From: Hypericum androsaemum
Lineage: Eukaryota; Streptophyta; Magnoliopsida; Malpighiales; Hypericaceae
Direction of reading: 5' to 3'
Assembly: GCA_963995505.1 (NCBI GenBank)
Contig: OZ023186.1
Span: 15,011,570 to 15,075,569, forward strand
DNA length: 64,000 bases
This document shows, in pieces, positions 10,461 through 21,860 of this stretch. The stretch's first letter is position 1, and the number at the start of each line of letters is the position of its first letter. Below the pieces are notes generated by a model. The model worked only from the letters and a program-made list of their open reading frames with translations. It ran no database searches and was not told the origin of the DNA. The translations under genes and the position numbers were made by a program.

Positions 10461-11723
10461 TGTTGGTAAAATAATAGTAAACTATGGTTTTAACACGAGT
10501 ATATATGAAGTATAAAAATAGAGAGTTTAGAGGATGCTCACGATCACACTTGTAGGTAAGTGTGTAACACCTTCGTCTTCAAGTTAGGACTTCGGATTGA
10601 ATCCTGGACGAGGCCATAGTTTAACCGTGTGCCATTAAACTCTTATTACCCGCCTATATGCTTCGGGCCTCCGTGGGTAATAGAGCTCCCAAGGTACAAC
10701 GCCCAACCACGAGTACTATATAGCACACCTTTCGAACCTTTCATAGCCTTAGAACTCCGACACAAATGAAAGTGAGAGATGCTATGCTATGGAGGGAGAA
10801 GTAGAGAGCTCAAGGAAGAGTGAGAGCTGGGATGATTTGGAATGAAGGAGGTAGGCTCGTTTTATAGGCAGCCTTGGACCTCCAACAGCCAAATTCGAAT
10901 TTAATAGGGCCATTAACCCACCCATTAAATGGGCTGTTACAAGACCCATAAAACCCCCATATTCATTAGGCTGTTATCCCATTTATTGGTATGAATTTAA
11001 AATCCAAAATATTAAATTCAAAGCCACCTGGAAGGAGAAGAAGGTTCCAGAGCGTGGGCTTGTCCAAACGGAAGTCCAAGAAGCCCAGAGGACTTTTTGG
11101 GCCTAGGATCGCTACAACAAGTCTGGCCCAGTTCTAAAAAGATAAGGCCCTGGAACCTGGAACAATTTCCACAATCCTACAACCCGCAACCACAACCGCA
11201 CCCGAACCCGAACCCGAACCCGAGCCCGAGCCCGAGCCCGGCCCGGCCCGGCCCGGCCCGGGGCGGGGCGGGGCGGGGTGCGCGCGTGCGTGCCGAGCCA
11301 GCCGGACGGACGGACGGACGAACGGCGCGAGAAGCCTATCCCTTCTCCACCAGTTTACCCATGCTAGACTTCTAATCCCTTATAAACTTGTCTCAGCATG
11401 GTGCGCTAACCAATGTGGGATTGTGCTTATTTCAATAACAACCATACCACTTTAAAGCCAATTTTCATTCATCCTGAGAATTGGATTTTCGCAAGTGTTA
11501 TATATCGTTACGAAGCTCTATCAACGAGCTTCGTATTGATCTCACAAACACCCAAAATCAATTGGTGTGACCTTCAATTAAATTAGCTCAAAGTTGCCCA
11601 CTAACTACTTAATTATTATATTTAATTAGGATTCTCCCTCTAATTAAATACTTGGGCCAAAGCCCAATACACTCACTTGTATTGTGTCATCTCTTCCTTG
11701 ATTAATAAACCAATTCTCCAACA
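10461..11723 (+). mobile_element. Solo LTR A inserted in LTR B
   Basis: Starts TGTTGGTAAAATAATAG, ends CAATTCTCCAACA, and is flanked by the exact duplication CGGAG (10456-10460 and 11724-11728). The uninterrupted sequence CCGGAGTGATCGTCCC is seen at 1609, confirming the insertion point. It includes a GC-rich simple-repeat block at 11190-11325. A related copy lies at about 16195-17112. Orientation is arbitrary. Confidence 0.92.
11190..11325 (+). repeat. GC-rich stepped simple repeat
   Basis: Successive short arrays: CCCGAA, then CCCGAG, then CCCGG, then GGGGC units, then GGAC units, each derived by one or two changes from the last. GC content is near 85 percent in an AT-rich setting. The minus strand of the CCC arrays and the plus strand of the GGGGC array could form four-stranded structures. 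Confidence 0.9.
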
Positions 11724-13309
11724 CGGAGTGGTCGTCCCAAGAGCGTTCAAACGAAAGGGAGAAAAGATAAAATATGGGAGAAAGAGAAGAGAATAATGAG
11801 ATTAGAGTAGGTAGAGAGAAAAGAATTGGTGGATGAGCAATAACTTTATTATGAAATTAAGGAGAAGGGGAAAAGAGAAACATAAAAGATAAAAGCTAAA
11901 ATAAAAGCTATGAAGCTAAGGGTTTGATGTGTTATTTTGTAGATGTTCTTCTTCTAAGCCCAAGCTCTCATTATATAAAAAACTAATCCAACCCCATACA
12001 AGAAAATCCTAGGCCATATTCAATATAGGAAGAAAAAACCTACTGCCAAAATTTCTAACCCAAATTTGACCTCCTTCCACACCGAATTTGGAAAGGTCAT
12101 GAACAACAAAATTGTAGATCTTTGTCTTATCTTTCTGCAACTTTTGAATCGCATCACTTGAATATTTGAGTAGGAAGATACAGCCATTTTACCGAGACTG
12201 GGTCGAAAGAATCTGCGAATTAATTTACAGCTCCAACAATATTAATTAAATCTAATTTAATTAAACAATTATAATACTATCTAATAAAATTATAATATTT
12301 CTCCATAGATTAAATATTCTTGATCAAATCAATATTTAATCTATCCAACTTCAATTCGTAAACTAAAACTATTTGTTATGTGACTCATAGGCTCTCACAT
12401 GTCAAGCGATTACTCAAACCCTAGACAATAGACCAAAAAATCTCAACATATGAGGTACGATGCAAGGATACTGCAACTACCTGTAATGTGAAGCTCACAG
12501 TGATACGGTCCTTTCATTCTTGAATACTCGGTTAAGTCTAGAACATGATGAAGTGTCTATTCAAATAACTTAATCATATTATCTCATTATACTAATTGAT
12601 CATGTTGTCACTTTTAGACACCATTCCAAAAGTGACATGCATTGGCCAATGACTAACGATCCAATTAGTTATGAGAAGACAACTATTCTCTCCAAGTCTA
12701 TTTTAGGAATGAATCATATTCTTGGCTCAAACTAACATGCACATGTACTTCGTAGTGTACCCAACACATACCGTATCTACCCCGTCAAAAGTGCAAGCAT
12801 TGGTCATAGTCAAAGCCCATCACTCCATACATGTCGTGCGTATTAACCTCAAGTCGGAGAACTATTACACTACTTCATAAACCAATATTTTTGTAGACAC
12901 GTAAATAGAATACATCAAACGGTTTCTCAGTCATGCATGCCAATACTCTTGAAAGTATCTGTGCATCTATCATGAAATACCTAATATCTCGTAGTTATGA
13001 GAACCAATACATCCTCTAAGGATATGATGTAAATTGCACACCAATCTCAATCGCCTCATCGATATCCCATTCTCGATAATCATTGAATGTGGCTGTTTAA
13101 GAACCATGTTCATGGTCATTTGAGATCTCACATTTTCAAGGACAACATTAGTTCTTGGGAACATTAACATGAATATACGCAAACAATCAAATATTATATT
13201 CAATAAGTGTAATGCGGAGTATTATAAATCAATAATACAAAATATCTGAATATGATCAAGTACAATGTCCTTACTATGATTATCTTTAGGACATATATAC
13301 TAACATTTA

Positions 13310-14065
13310 CATCTGACTAGCTAGGACACACCAAGCCCATAAGCCTTGAAAACCAAAACCAGTCCTCATCTCGGGATCGGTCTTTCATCTTCAACACTAA
13401 ACGCTTACATTTACGTTTAAGGTGAGTCGATTCTTTGGGGATTCTTCTTTGCAGTTGAATACCACTATAAGTTTTTTGCCCTCAGCGGTATGACATTTAC
13501 AATCTTTAGCTCCATGGCCAGATTTGTCGCAAGCAAAACAGGTATCAGTGAAGATCTTATAATGACCATCTCCAGTGAAACCATTAAAACATTTCTGCTA
13601 ATTCCACAGGAGGTCCCACCAAACTCAACCAAATTGGCCTTGCCACCATGCCGTTTAATTTCTTTTCAACCGTTCAATTATCTTGTTCGAAACGTAATGT
13701 CATCAAAAGGTCCTCGAGACTCCTCCTCTTTCTTGATGTACGTCTTGAAGTCCTTCCAAGATGGCGGTAATTTTTCAATCACCATCACCCCTTGGAAAAC
13801 ATCACTGATAAGAATTTTATGAAGATCTCTAACATCCTTCGGGTTTACTCTCTTTGAGAATAACGTACCAAGTTCAAGGTAGTCAAGAAGAATGTCAGCT
13901 TTAATTGCCACATCTTCAAGTTACTACCCATGAACTTTTCTAGTTTCTCAAATTAAGAAATCAACATGGTTTCTCAGAACTGGCATCACGACCTCGGCGT
14001 CGCTAGCCCTGACAACTGGAACCTCAGCGTTCACATTGTTTTTGGTGAAAATCATTTCAACTATT
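13310..14065 (-). pseudogene. Ty1/copia gag remnant with zinc knuckle
   Basis: Minus strand: VFQGVMVIEKLPPSWKDFK then TYIKKEEES (13678-13911), and, after frame changes, the CCHC knuckle CFACDKSGHGAKDCK around 13490-13560. These are typical of copia gag C-terminal halves. The start near 14062 (MIFTKNN) is plausible. It lies just outside LTR D and may be a separate insertion. Confidence 0.75.
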
Positions 14066-14492
14066 AATCACAAATGTGTAACAATTATAATATTGCTTTG
14101 AAAATTTATCAATTAATAATTTAGGCCAACACTCACAATTAAAAAAATTCAGCACGCATTAATCAATTTAAAAAATTAATCTAAGCATAGGATGTCAAAA
14201 CACCATTTACCAAATTAGCCCACTAACAAAAGCCTAATTTATTAGCCCATTTCTTAATTAAAAAAAATGGAGGCCCACAAAGTAGAGCTCAACAATAATC
14301 CACAATAATCATTAGTGGCAGATATCTCAAGTCTACTGTTTTAATTGGACGAATAACAGAACAATGAATAATTATCATTAGTTAACGTTATTCATGAAAA
14401 AAAATGGTGGTTTGCAACGAACAGTAAAACCCAACATTGTATGTAGTTGTTCGTTTCAGCCTTCTAAATACCACCAATATGAATTTAATAAA
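14066..14492. other. Intergenic, no feature recognised
   Basis: AT-rich sequence without coding or repeat motifs I can name. Confidence 0.4.
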
Positions 14493-15176
14493 CGACAAAT
14501 TATCTTCAGCTCCTTCGTATTTTGACACCTTACATTTCGCATCCCTGGATTTCTGAAAATAATTTTGCTATCCCCCGTGTTTGGTTTTATTATCCACTTA
14601 TTTTTTTCAATTTTATCACTGAAATTACTTAAATACCATTTTAAAAACAAAAAAATAGGGTTTGTCTCCTACCCTTCTCTCTCATCCCCTTCCGTTTCCG
14701 GCCATCGGAAACCACCACCGGCGTCGGAGACCACCCATCAAGCATCAAAGACCACCACCTTTGGGTCTTGTACATAAAACTTCACGAAAGGGAAGATGAA
14801 TCCTAATAAGAACCCAAACTTTAAAAGAGGGAAGATCAAAAACAGAGAGCGGCGGATAAGGGACAACAAAAGAGGTCAGTGAAATTTTGAAGTTCGTCAG
14901 AGTTTGGTGTTCGCCGGAGAAGACGACTGGAGGTGATCTTTCGCCGGAGAAGATGATCAGAAAAGTTTTGAGCCGGTCGGACGGTCAGGGGCAATTTTGT
15001 ATAAGGGTAAAAAAGTTATTTCGAAGATAAAATAATAATAAAATTGCTGATGACGTCAGCAAGGGACCCGAGAGTATAATAAAACTAAACACGGGGAATG
15101 AAAAAATTATTTCTGAAAACCTAGGGATGCGAGAGGTAGGGTGTCAAAATACCAGGAACCTGAGGTAGTTTGCCCA
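14493..15176. mobile_element. TIR element (family 2), 684 bp
   Basis: The two arms match for about 130 bp: the right arm read on the minus strand runs GGGCAAACTACCTCAGGTTC, then GTATTTTGACACCCTACCTC, then CCCGTGTTTAGTTTTATTAT; the left arm follows the same order. The interior is non-coding with TTCGCCGGAGAAGA repeated twice. Confidence 0.75.
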
Positions 15177-15732
15177 TTTAATAAGTAATGGATTTGACCA
15201 CAATTAAATAACCCCAAAATTATTAACACCAGAAGCAGGTAACGATTCAGGCCTGTAGCTTAATCTTTAATTGCCTCAAAACTGTAGTGTCACGAAACGG
15301 TTGAAATACTCGATTTTCCAAATTCAATAGACTGACGTTACCACGTCAAACTTCTATCTTTTTAATTTCAAGAACAATCAACAGTAGCAAACGAACGAAA
15401 AAAATATAGGTTTCCGATACAGTTGTAATGAAATGATTAATTCGAATTCTATATCTTAATGGTGATCATATTTCTGCCCAGAAGCATAAATTTACCGCTA
15501 GCAACTGTAACGTTTTAGTTGGGGCAGATTACACACCACGTTATTAGGCAGTATACAACAGTTGTCAACAGCAGCGATTATATGCAAGACTAGCAGACAA
15601 TAGTTTACTAAAATATATATAATAAGAGTTTAAGATTATTGTAACTAATTTAATAGATTATTAGATTTTAATATTATCATTGTTATACAATAGTAGGATA
15701 TATTCTACAAATAGCATATTATTTTATAATAA
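15177..15732. other. Intergenic, no gene recognised
   Basis: AT-rich and without clear features. The GTATACAACAGTTGTCAACAG stretch looks retroelement-like but could not be assigned. Confidence 0.3.
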
Positions 15733-16194
15733 TGTTGGAAGTTGTAAGGTTACGCCCATAATTGCCGTAATCACGGGATTCATTAGTGGGCTAATAAATT
15801 TCGTAACCATCCTACTAAGTGTAGGAAGCCATAAGATTCGTAACGGATACGAAGGTTTATGGCACGAGTTTATGGCAGCTATTTGGATGGTCTCTTCCTG
15901 GGTTCTATATATAGGATAGAATTCGTGGAATTGGAGAAGGGTAAAAGGTGCACGCGTTAGACACGCGAGACATACACACCACACAAGTGACACACAAATG
16001 TTGGCATTCGGGTCTCTCTCTAAGCCTTCGCGCTTTTAGGTTGTGGAATCCAATCCTAACTTCGAATACGTGAGCTAGGATAGCCAATGACAAACTTCCA
16101 TTACGATCTTGTGATGAACATGTGAAGATGAAGGATCTTGTGAAGTATCTGTGCTACAATAGGTATTTTACTTTTTGTGGCATAATATGAATAT
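15733..16194 (+). mobile_element. Possible partial LTR with TATA box
   Basis: Starts TGTTGGAAGTTGTAAGG, has a TATATATAGG at about 15907 and a transcribed-looking region after it, as in copia LTRs. No matching end or target duplication was found. Confidence 0.35.
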
Positions 16195-17112
16195 GTTCAT
16201 GTCTTGGATTTATGTTTATATGAATGAGAATCATATGCATGAATTTATTTAGATAAGGATCTTCAAATAGCATATGATATATATAACTGGACAATATTGA
16301 AATAGAGAGAATACTCACAATGACATTTTGAGCAAACTATCGACATACTGCCTCCCTGGAGATCGCGTTCTTCGGATTGAGTTCTCCTAGAATATCACAA
16401 ATTTTAGATTAAATCTTGGACGAGACCACAACAAGCTGTGGGCCATTAAAGTCTTATTACCCACCTTATAGCTTCAGGCTTCCGTGGGTAAGAGAGTTCC
16501 CAAAGTACAATGCCCAATCACGTGAACAATAAAAAGTACTATTGGATACCTTTCGAACCTTTGATGGTGTAGAACTCTGGCACTATGCAATATGAGAATG
16601 CCTATGCTAAGGAAAGAGAGGAGAGTAAACTCTTAGAGAGTTTGGTGTGTTTCAAATGAGAGGACGAGGTCCCCTTTTATAAGATAGATTTGAGACCCCG
16701 TTTAATTCTAGCATAATGGCGGTCATTAATTCCCTATTAACTATGGTTAATAAATGAGCCATTATATCTATTAACACCCCCTATTAATCACGATCTATAA
16801 ATGAACAGTTACAGGAGTCATAAATCTCAAGTTCATGACGGCCGGTAAAATCGTATCACTTTGAAACAAATTTTCAGTCATACCAAGAATTAATTTTTCG
16901 CAAGTGTCATCGAAACATTCTCAACAAGTTTCGCATTGATTTCATAGACACTCAAAATCAATTGGTGTGCCCCACATTACAATTAGCTCAAAGTTTCTCA
17001 GAGATTATATTTAATTATAATTCTCTATCTAATTAACCTCTTAGGCTCAAGCCCATTACATACCTTTGTTGGGCCAATCTCCTCGTTGGATTAAAAATTA
17101 AATTCTCCAACA
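16195..17112 (+). mobile_element. Diverged copy of LTR A
   Basis: Aligns in order with LTR A (10461-11723): the GAATACTCACAATGAC region, the CTTTCGAACCTTT block, ATCAATTGGTGTG, and the end TTAAATTCTCCAACA. The left end is uncertain. It directly abuts a copia gag start at 17113, so it probably inserted in that element. Confidence 0.65.
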
Positions 17113-17278
17113 AGGAGCTCTTGCAAATAGGGGAGGTCTACTAGTAGACTGACCCTTTGGCAAAGGTAGGATGTTGTTTCCATAATTGATCTTTTCCATT
17201 AGGATGTTAGTTTTGTACACTTAATCAAAAAGTTTAAATGTATAATTATGGAAAGGACATGCTCGAATAATAATTGTA
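17113..17278 (-). pseudogene. Copia gag start and primer-site region
   Basis: Minus strand: a decayed primer site (17255-17278), then residues resembling NNILPLPKGQS and RPPLFARAP, the start of a copia gag. It is cut at 17112 by the LTR A relative. Matches 7570-7728. Confidence 0.6.
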
Positions 17279-17905
17279 GGTCTAATAGACAACCTAAGAT
17301 GGGGTGAATTAGGTTGATAACAATTTTTTTACCAACTTTCATTAATTACTTTTATCAAGTAAATAATTAGTAAGGATAGAGTAGTTAACACCCGGTGTAT
17401 AACGGTTCGGCTCAAATTCACATGAACCTATTGATAGGAGCCGTCGAGCTCCGAGTGTTATAATGGTGAGAAATGCCTCCACGAGCCTTAGGGCCCCGAT
17501 GCTTTGGACCCGTGTTGGCTCGGTGAAGGAAGAAGATGATGAACAGTAACGATAGAAATGGAACACCTTCTTTTTATTGATTTCTGGATGCCTTACATGT
17601 GGTAGATTAATTCCCTTTTATAGCCAAAGGAATTTGAAAGGCTTATACAGAATTAAAAAGGCAAAGGCTCGATACAAGTACGAGCAATTATTCTAAAAGT
17701 TGACTGTAGTTATTGAGAGCAGCGGAACCGAAAAGTGCATCGAATCCCGCTTTATTATTGAACCCTTCGAATCCCGCCTTACTGAACCCTTCGTTTCTTG
17801 CGATGGTACGGAGTACCCCACGCAACACCTATGCCCACTCTTCAACATTTCTCTCGTATTTTTTTCTCCAAACAAAAGGGCAAGAGTATAATCAAGTTTT
17901 CTTGG
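17279..17905 (-). repeat. LTR of family F, split by solo LTR C
   Basis: Begins TAGGTCTAATAGACAACCTA and, after an insertion at 17432-17827, resumes with GCCCACTCTTCAACATTTCT as in the uninterrupted copy at 27380. The right end is not defined. Confidence 0.65.
17432..17827 (+). mobile_element. Solo LTR C (396 bp)
   Basis: Starts TGATAGGAGCCGTCGAGC, ends CCCCACGCAACA, with exact 5-bp duplications CCTAT at 17427-17431 and 17828-17832. The intact target is visible in the family F copies at 26370 and 27365, where the flanks are contiguous. No internal region or coding sequence. Orientation is arbitrary. Confidence 0.88.
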
Positions 17906-18209
17906 TTCAATGGATTAGTGATGAATATGATAATAATATAGTTTTAAGTATTGAATAAAAATTATGAGTTCTGTTTGGTCAATGGATTGTTGCTTTTTCC
18001 AATAGTCTTATCACGTGAAGCGTATCTATGCATTGTTATTCGCTACACTCACTCCATCGTTATTTCCGTGAAGATAGTAGAGACTAGCGGATATAAGCAA
18101 CAATCTTTGAATTGTCGTTAACTACAATAACTTCATACAAGTCCTTTTTATTTATTGTTAATAAGCTTTAGGACATAATAAAAATTATTACATCTCAAGC
18201 CTAACTTCG

Positions 18210-18686
18210 TCATCGGCAATCTGGACCCCATTTGTAGCACTTGCCCCAACCAATTCCACAAATTTCAGTAGGTATAACCATCCATGCACATATATTATCA
18301 GAACATTCTTCAAAATCTCTTCCCTCATGGAAAACCGTGCAACTTTGAGATACTGTATGGTTAACTTGTTGGGCATCTTTCCAAACCCATGAGAATCTAC
18401 AATGAAACAACGTGTTCCAAAAAATAGAGTGTTTAAAACTAAATGAATAAGATGAATTAGGTCCCCGGGGAGAGAGATAATGAGTGTACAAGTCATCATC
18501 TTTAGACATGCAGTGCACGGTAAGCCATCGATCATAACCAATAGCATTGTGAAGAATAACAGTAATTTTACTCCAAACTGGGGTGATCTTATCACTTTTA
18601 TTGATTAATCTCGTTCCACTAACACTCATCAAAAAGATTGTTGTCATTTGGAAAAGAAAAGGGAATAAATAATTAGCCATTTTCAT
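18210..18686 (-). CDS. S1/SPH-family secreted protein (self-incompatibility S1 homologue)
   Basis: A 158-residue single-exon ORF. Residues 1-24 form a hydrophobic signal peptide (MANYLFPFLFQMTTIFLMSV). The body shows the plant S1 domain: KITVILHNAIG, then LTVHCMSKDDDL, a YSFSF block, FWNTLFHCRFSW, and late Cys residues (ECSDNICAW). Length and lack of introns fit SPH proteins, small secreted products; in poppy the founder S1 is the stigma determinant of self-incompatibility, but most homologues have unknown roles. The start ATG is the first of two in the signal peptide. A broken paralogue lies at 35570-35916 in a homologous flank. No expression evidence; codons and Cys spacing look intact. Confidence 0.75.
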   Translation of the reverse strand: MKMANYLFPFLFQMTTIFLMSVSGTRLINKSDKITPVWSKITVILHNAIGYDRWLTVHCMSKDDDLYTHYLSPRGPNSSYSFSFKHSIFWNTLFHCRFSWVWKDAQQVNHTVSQSCTVFHEGRDFEECSDNICAWMVIPTEICGIGWGKCYKWGPDCR

Positions 18687-18719
18687 TTCTCTTTAGATAA
18701 TTTTTTTCAAAATTGTATG

Positions 18720-19120
18720 TGTGTTTAAGTGCCACCCTCATTTATATCCAATCCATCATCTTATAAATAGAAAGAACTTTATGGAGGAAAAAAATTCCTT
18801 TCTATATATTTATATATAGAAGTCTTAAATATCAGTTTTCTTTCCTATTAATTGTATTGTATTGACTTTCATTAATCACATTAATGATACAACTTTGAAT
18901 TATTAGTTCAATAGTCTATCATAGTATAGTGTTATTTGCTTTGATTATTCGTGAAAACTAAGAAATTATGTAAATTACATTACCTTGTCGCGTGATCCAC
19001 TATTGAATTTTTTTTTTTCAAAATCCTGAATTTTTTACAAATTTTTAAAAAATGAACAAAAGATGGCTTTAGTTTTGAAGGGTTTTATGTTCTTGACGGT
19101 CTTCACTCTCTCCATCCCTA
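18720..19120. other. Upstream flank of the S1/SPH gene, shared with 35880-36900
   Basis: Blocks such as CATTAATCACATTAATGATA and TCGTGAAAACTAAGAAATT recur in the same order near the broken paralogue, so this is old duplicated flank rather than a new element. TATATATTTATATATAG near 18805 is a possible promoter element. Confidence 0.5.
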
Positions 19121-19249
19121 TTTGGGCCTGGATTGGGCACAAAATTTACTTATTCCGCTCCATCCGGAAGAGGGGCAAAAGAGTCAAACGTACATGTCAG
19201 GGTATTAAATAAATAAGTTTTTATTACAAATATTATTAAATATTAACTA

Positions 19250-19640
19250 GACATGTCATTTTATCCTAAACGAACGCGCCATTTTATAGTAATCGGCCTG
19301 CCATATATTCACAACCGTGTATGTTATTTGGTCATAACCTGGCCTGCATTTTATTGTAACCAGGCATGCCATTTTAATGTAACCGTACATATTATTTTTA
19401 TCATAATCGGGTCTGCCATTTGATCATTACTAAACATGCCATTTTATTGTAAGTAGGCATGTCATTTTATCATAAACGGGCCTGCCATTTAGTCATAACT
19501 GACATGTCATTTTATCGTAACAAGGTCTGCCATTTGAACATAACCGGGTCTGCCATTTGAACGTAATCAGGCATGTCATTTTATCATCATTGTGACTGTC
19601 ATTTGGTCATTACCGGGTATATCACTTTGGACATACATCA
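19250..19640 (+). repeat. Minisatellite, units of about 21-22 bp
   Basis: About 17 degenerate units around the consensus CATAACCGGGCATGCCATTT. The same motif, on the opposite strand, makes up the tracts at 38720-38905 and 39655-40130. Confidence 0.85.
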
Positions 19641-20072
19641 CAAAAAAAAATAATAACAAGAACAAACAATTTAACTATTCACTAAATCCAACTTTACACA
19701 CTTGAAAAATTATTTCAAAGAGGAAAGAGAGAGTGAGCAAATGAGGGAGAAGAAGGGAAACGAGAAGGAAGGAAAAAGGAAAAAGAAGGAAACTTCTTCC
19801 TCGTCAGCATCGCTCCTCGTCGGTGTTGCTTCTCGTCGGCGTCGATTTTGTTTAGGGTTGGGAAATATAGATAATTACAACTGTCAGATCTCTGACGCGT
19901 GCCTAATCATCGAGATCAATGGAGTAAAATAAATCATGTACGATACAAGAACCCTCTATCTCTCTCCATACCGAATCAGCCCCCTCCTTATTTATGTTTC
20001 AAATTTTTTTTATCAAAATCTTAAATTTTTTTCCAATTAAAAAAAACAACAATAGATATCTTTAGTTTTGAT
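19641..20072. other. Intergenic with a degenerate flank copy
   Basis: A purine-rich stretch (19715-19800) gives a Lys/Glu-rich chance ORF. 19990-20072 repeats the flank seen at 19000-19080 and 36770-36830. Confidence 0.4.
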
Positions 20073-20943
20073 TAGGGATGGCAATGGGCAGGATCCGGGT
20101 AGGATCTATAGGACCCAAATCCTTACCCTCTTTTTTGAAGGTCGACCCAGATCCTTATCCTTATCCTCTTTAAAAATATGGATCCAGGTAGGATTCGGGT
20201 CCTAAAATATCGGGCAGGATCAGGGCGACCCGCGGGTCCGTATTATTTAAAAATTAAATAATTTTACAAAAATTAAGCCATACTTATTCGCAATAGCGAA
20301 GCATTCGAAAAATGAGAATGCAATTTATTAGTTTGCTAAAATAAGTTAATATAAAAAAACAAATACAAAATTTCAAGTTGATATAATAATTGAATGGTAG
20401 AATGTATTAGAAGGTTGGAAACTTGGATTGATATTATGTAGGTTAGAGTTTTTTCATCATTCCTCCTTTGGCAATTTGTTATTTTTTCTTGGATATTTAA
20501 ACGTCACAGACAACAATACTAGCCTACTTAACGGGTACTTCTTTTGGTTGAATATGTGTTCACTTTCTTTACCGATTATAATATATTGATATTTGATACT
20601 TCGGTATCTTTACCAATTAAGATGTAACTTTGATACTTTAATATTTTGGTACTTATAACAACTTAGTTGAATAAAATTTACTTATAAAAAAATTCTAAAT
20701 TGGATAGCTTGTGATGAGAATGTGGTACTAATTTTAGTAATTAATATATTTATATATATTATTTTAATATTTAAAAAAAATTCGGGTAGGATCCTATAAG
20801 TCCATATCCATGCCCTTATCCTTTTTAAAAATAAGGATCCGGGTAGGATTCGGATCTAGACCTGGTCAAAGTCAACAGATCTTGGATCCATCGGGTCTGG
20901 ATCCGAGTAGACCCTCAGGATAAGGGTCAAATTACCAGCCCTA
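20073..20943. mobile_element. hAT-like non-autonomous element
   Basis: Ends TAGGGATGGCAATGGG and (reverse complement) TAGGGCTGGTAATTTG are short imperfect inverted repeats, with 8-bp flanks GTTTTGAT and ATTTTGAT matching at 7 of 8, as expected for hAT insertions. Subterminal repeats of GGATCCGGGTAGGAT-type motifs occur at both ends. There is no transposase. The right part of this element is positions 1-167 of the window. Confidence 0.75.
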
Positions 20944-21174
20944 ATTTTGATGGGTTTTATGTTCTTGGCGGTCTTCACTTTCTCCATCCTTAATTATGTT
21001 TCCTCCGTATTTTTATACGGGTTACTTTATTCTTTTATTGTGATTCATTTTTGCATTTCCGAGAACAAGTATTTATTTCCATTTCCGCCTCCCTAATCCT
21101 TTACTTTAATTTGTACTCTCCTTTTGGTTCTCTGTGTTTGAAAAATTGGAAATTTTGGTCAAAAACACAAAAAA

Positions 21175-21860
21175 GGGAAAAGTCTACTTTAGTACCGTAT
21201 GGTATCGCCCAAAATCACTTTAGTACTCTATGGTAAAAAACTGACCAATCGAGTCATACTTATTCCAATTAACATCAAAAAGGACCTCGGGCAGCTGCCC
21301 GGAGCTGCCCGGACCCGCCCAAACCCTGCCCGGGCTACGTGGCCAGCCACGTCACCAAATTTTGATGACGTGGCACCACGTGGACATCCATCTCCTTCCC
21401 CCTCCTCCTCCTCCTCCCCTCCTCCTCCTCCTCCTCCTCCTCCTCCTCTCCTCCTCCTCCTCCTCCTCCTCCTCCGCGTCCTCCTCCTCCTCTCCGCATC
21501 CTCCTCCTCCTTCTCTGCGTCCTCCTCCTCCTCCTCTCCGAGTCCTCCTCCTCCTCCGCCTCCTCCTCCTCCTCCTCCTCCTCCGCGTCCTCCTCCTCCT
21601 CCTCCGCATCCTCCTCCTCCTCCGAGTCCTCTCCGCGTCCTCCTCCTCCTCCTCCTCCTCCTCTCCGCCTCCTCCTCCTCCTCCTCCCCGTGTCCTCCTC
21701 CTCCTCCTCCTCTCCACGTGGCGCCACGTAGCCCGGGCAGGGTTCGGGCAGGTCCAGGCAGCTCCGGGCAGCTGCCCGAGGCCTTTTTTGATGTTAATTG
21801 GAATAAGTATGACTCGATTGGTCAATTTTTTACCACAGGGTACTAAAGTGGACTTTTCCC
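21175..21860. mobile_element. TIR element with CCT interior, duplicate copy
   Basis: Same element as 399-1084, carried in the second long repeat copy. The triplet tract shows no length difference by eye, although such tracts normally mutate quickly. Confidence 0.8.

Larger units (their letters stand above)
10406..12238 (-). mobile_element. Solo LTR B inserted in LTR D
   Basis: Starts TGTTGTGGATAAAATATGTG, ends CAGCTCCAACA, and is flanked on both sides by the 5-bp target duplication ATATT (10401-10405 and 12239-12243). No internal region remains. It is interrupted by LTR A; without it the LTR is about 565 bp. Related to the gypsy 5' LTR at 32544-33265, so a gypsy family is its likely source. 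Confidence 0.88.
9912..13307 (-). mobile_element. LTR D, outermost of a three-level nest
   Basis: Starts TGTTGGATTTTATAAATACG next to a primer site and resumes after the nested LTR B at 12244, ending near ATATACTAACA. Its own length is about 1.56 kb once the nested 1,833-bp LTR and one target copy are removed. The 12400-13250 part resembles LTR sequence common in plants. The right end is estimated. An (AT)n run of about 20 units lies at 10196-10235. Confidence 0.6.

Noticed and set aside
19250..19640. CRISPR array
   Set aside because: Units are contiguous degenerate minisatellite repeats with no unique spacers, in a plant genome.
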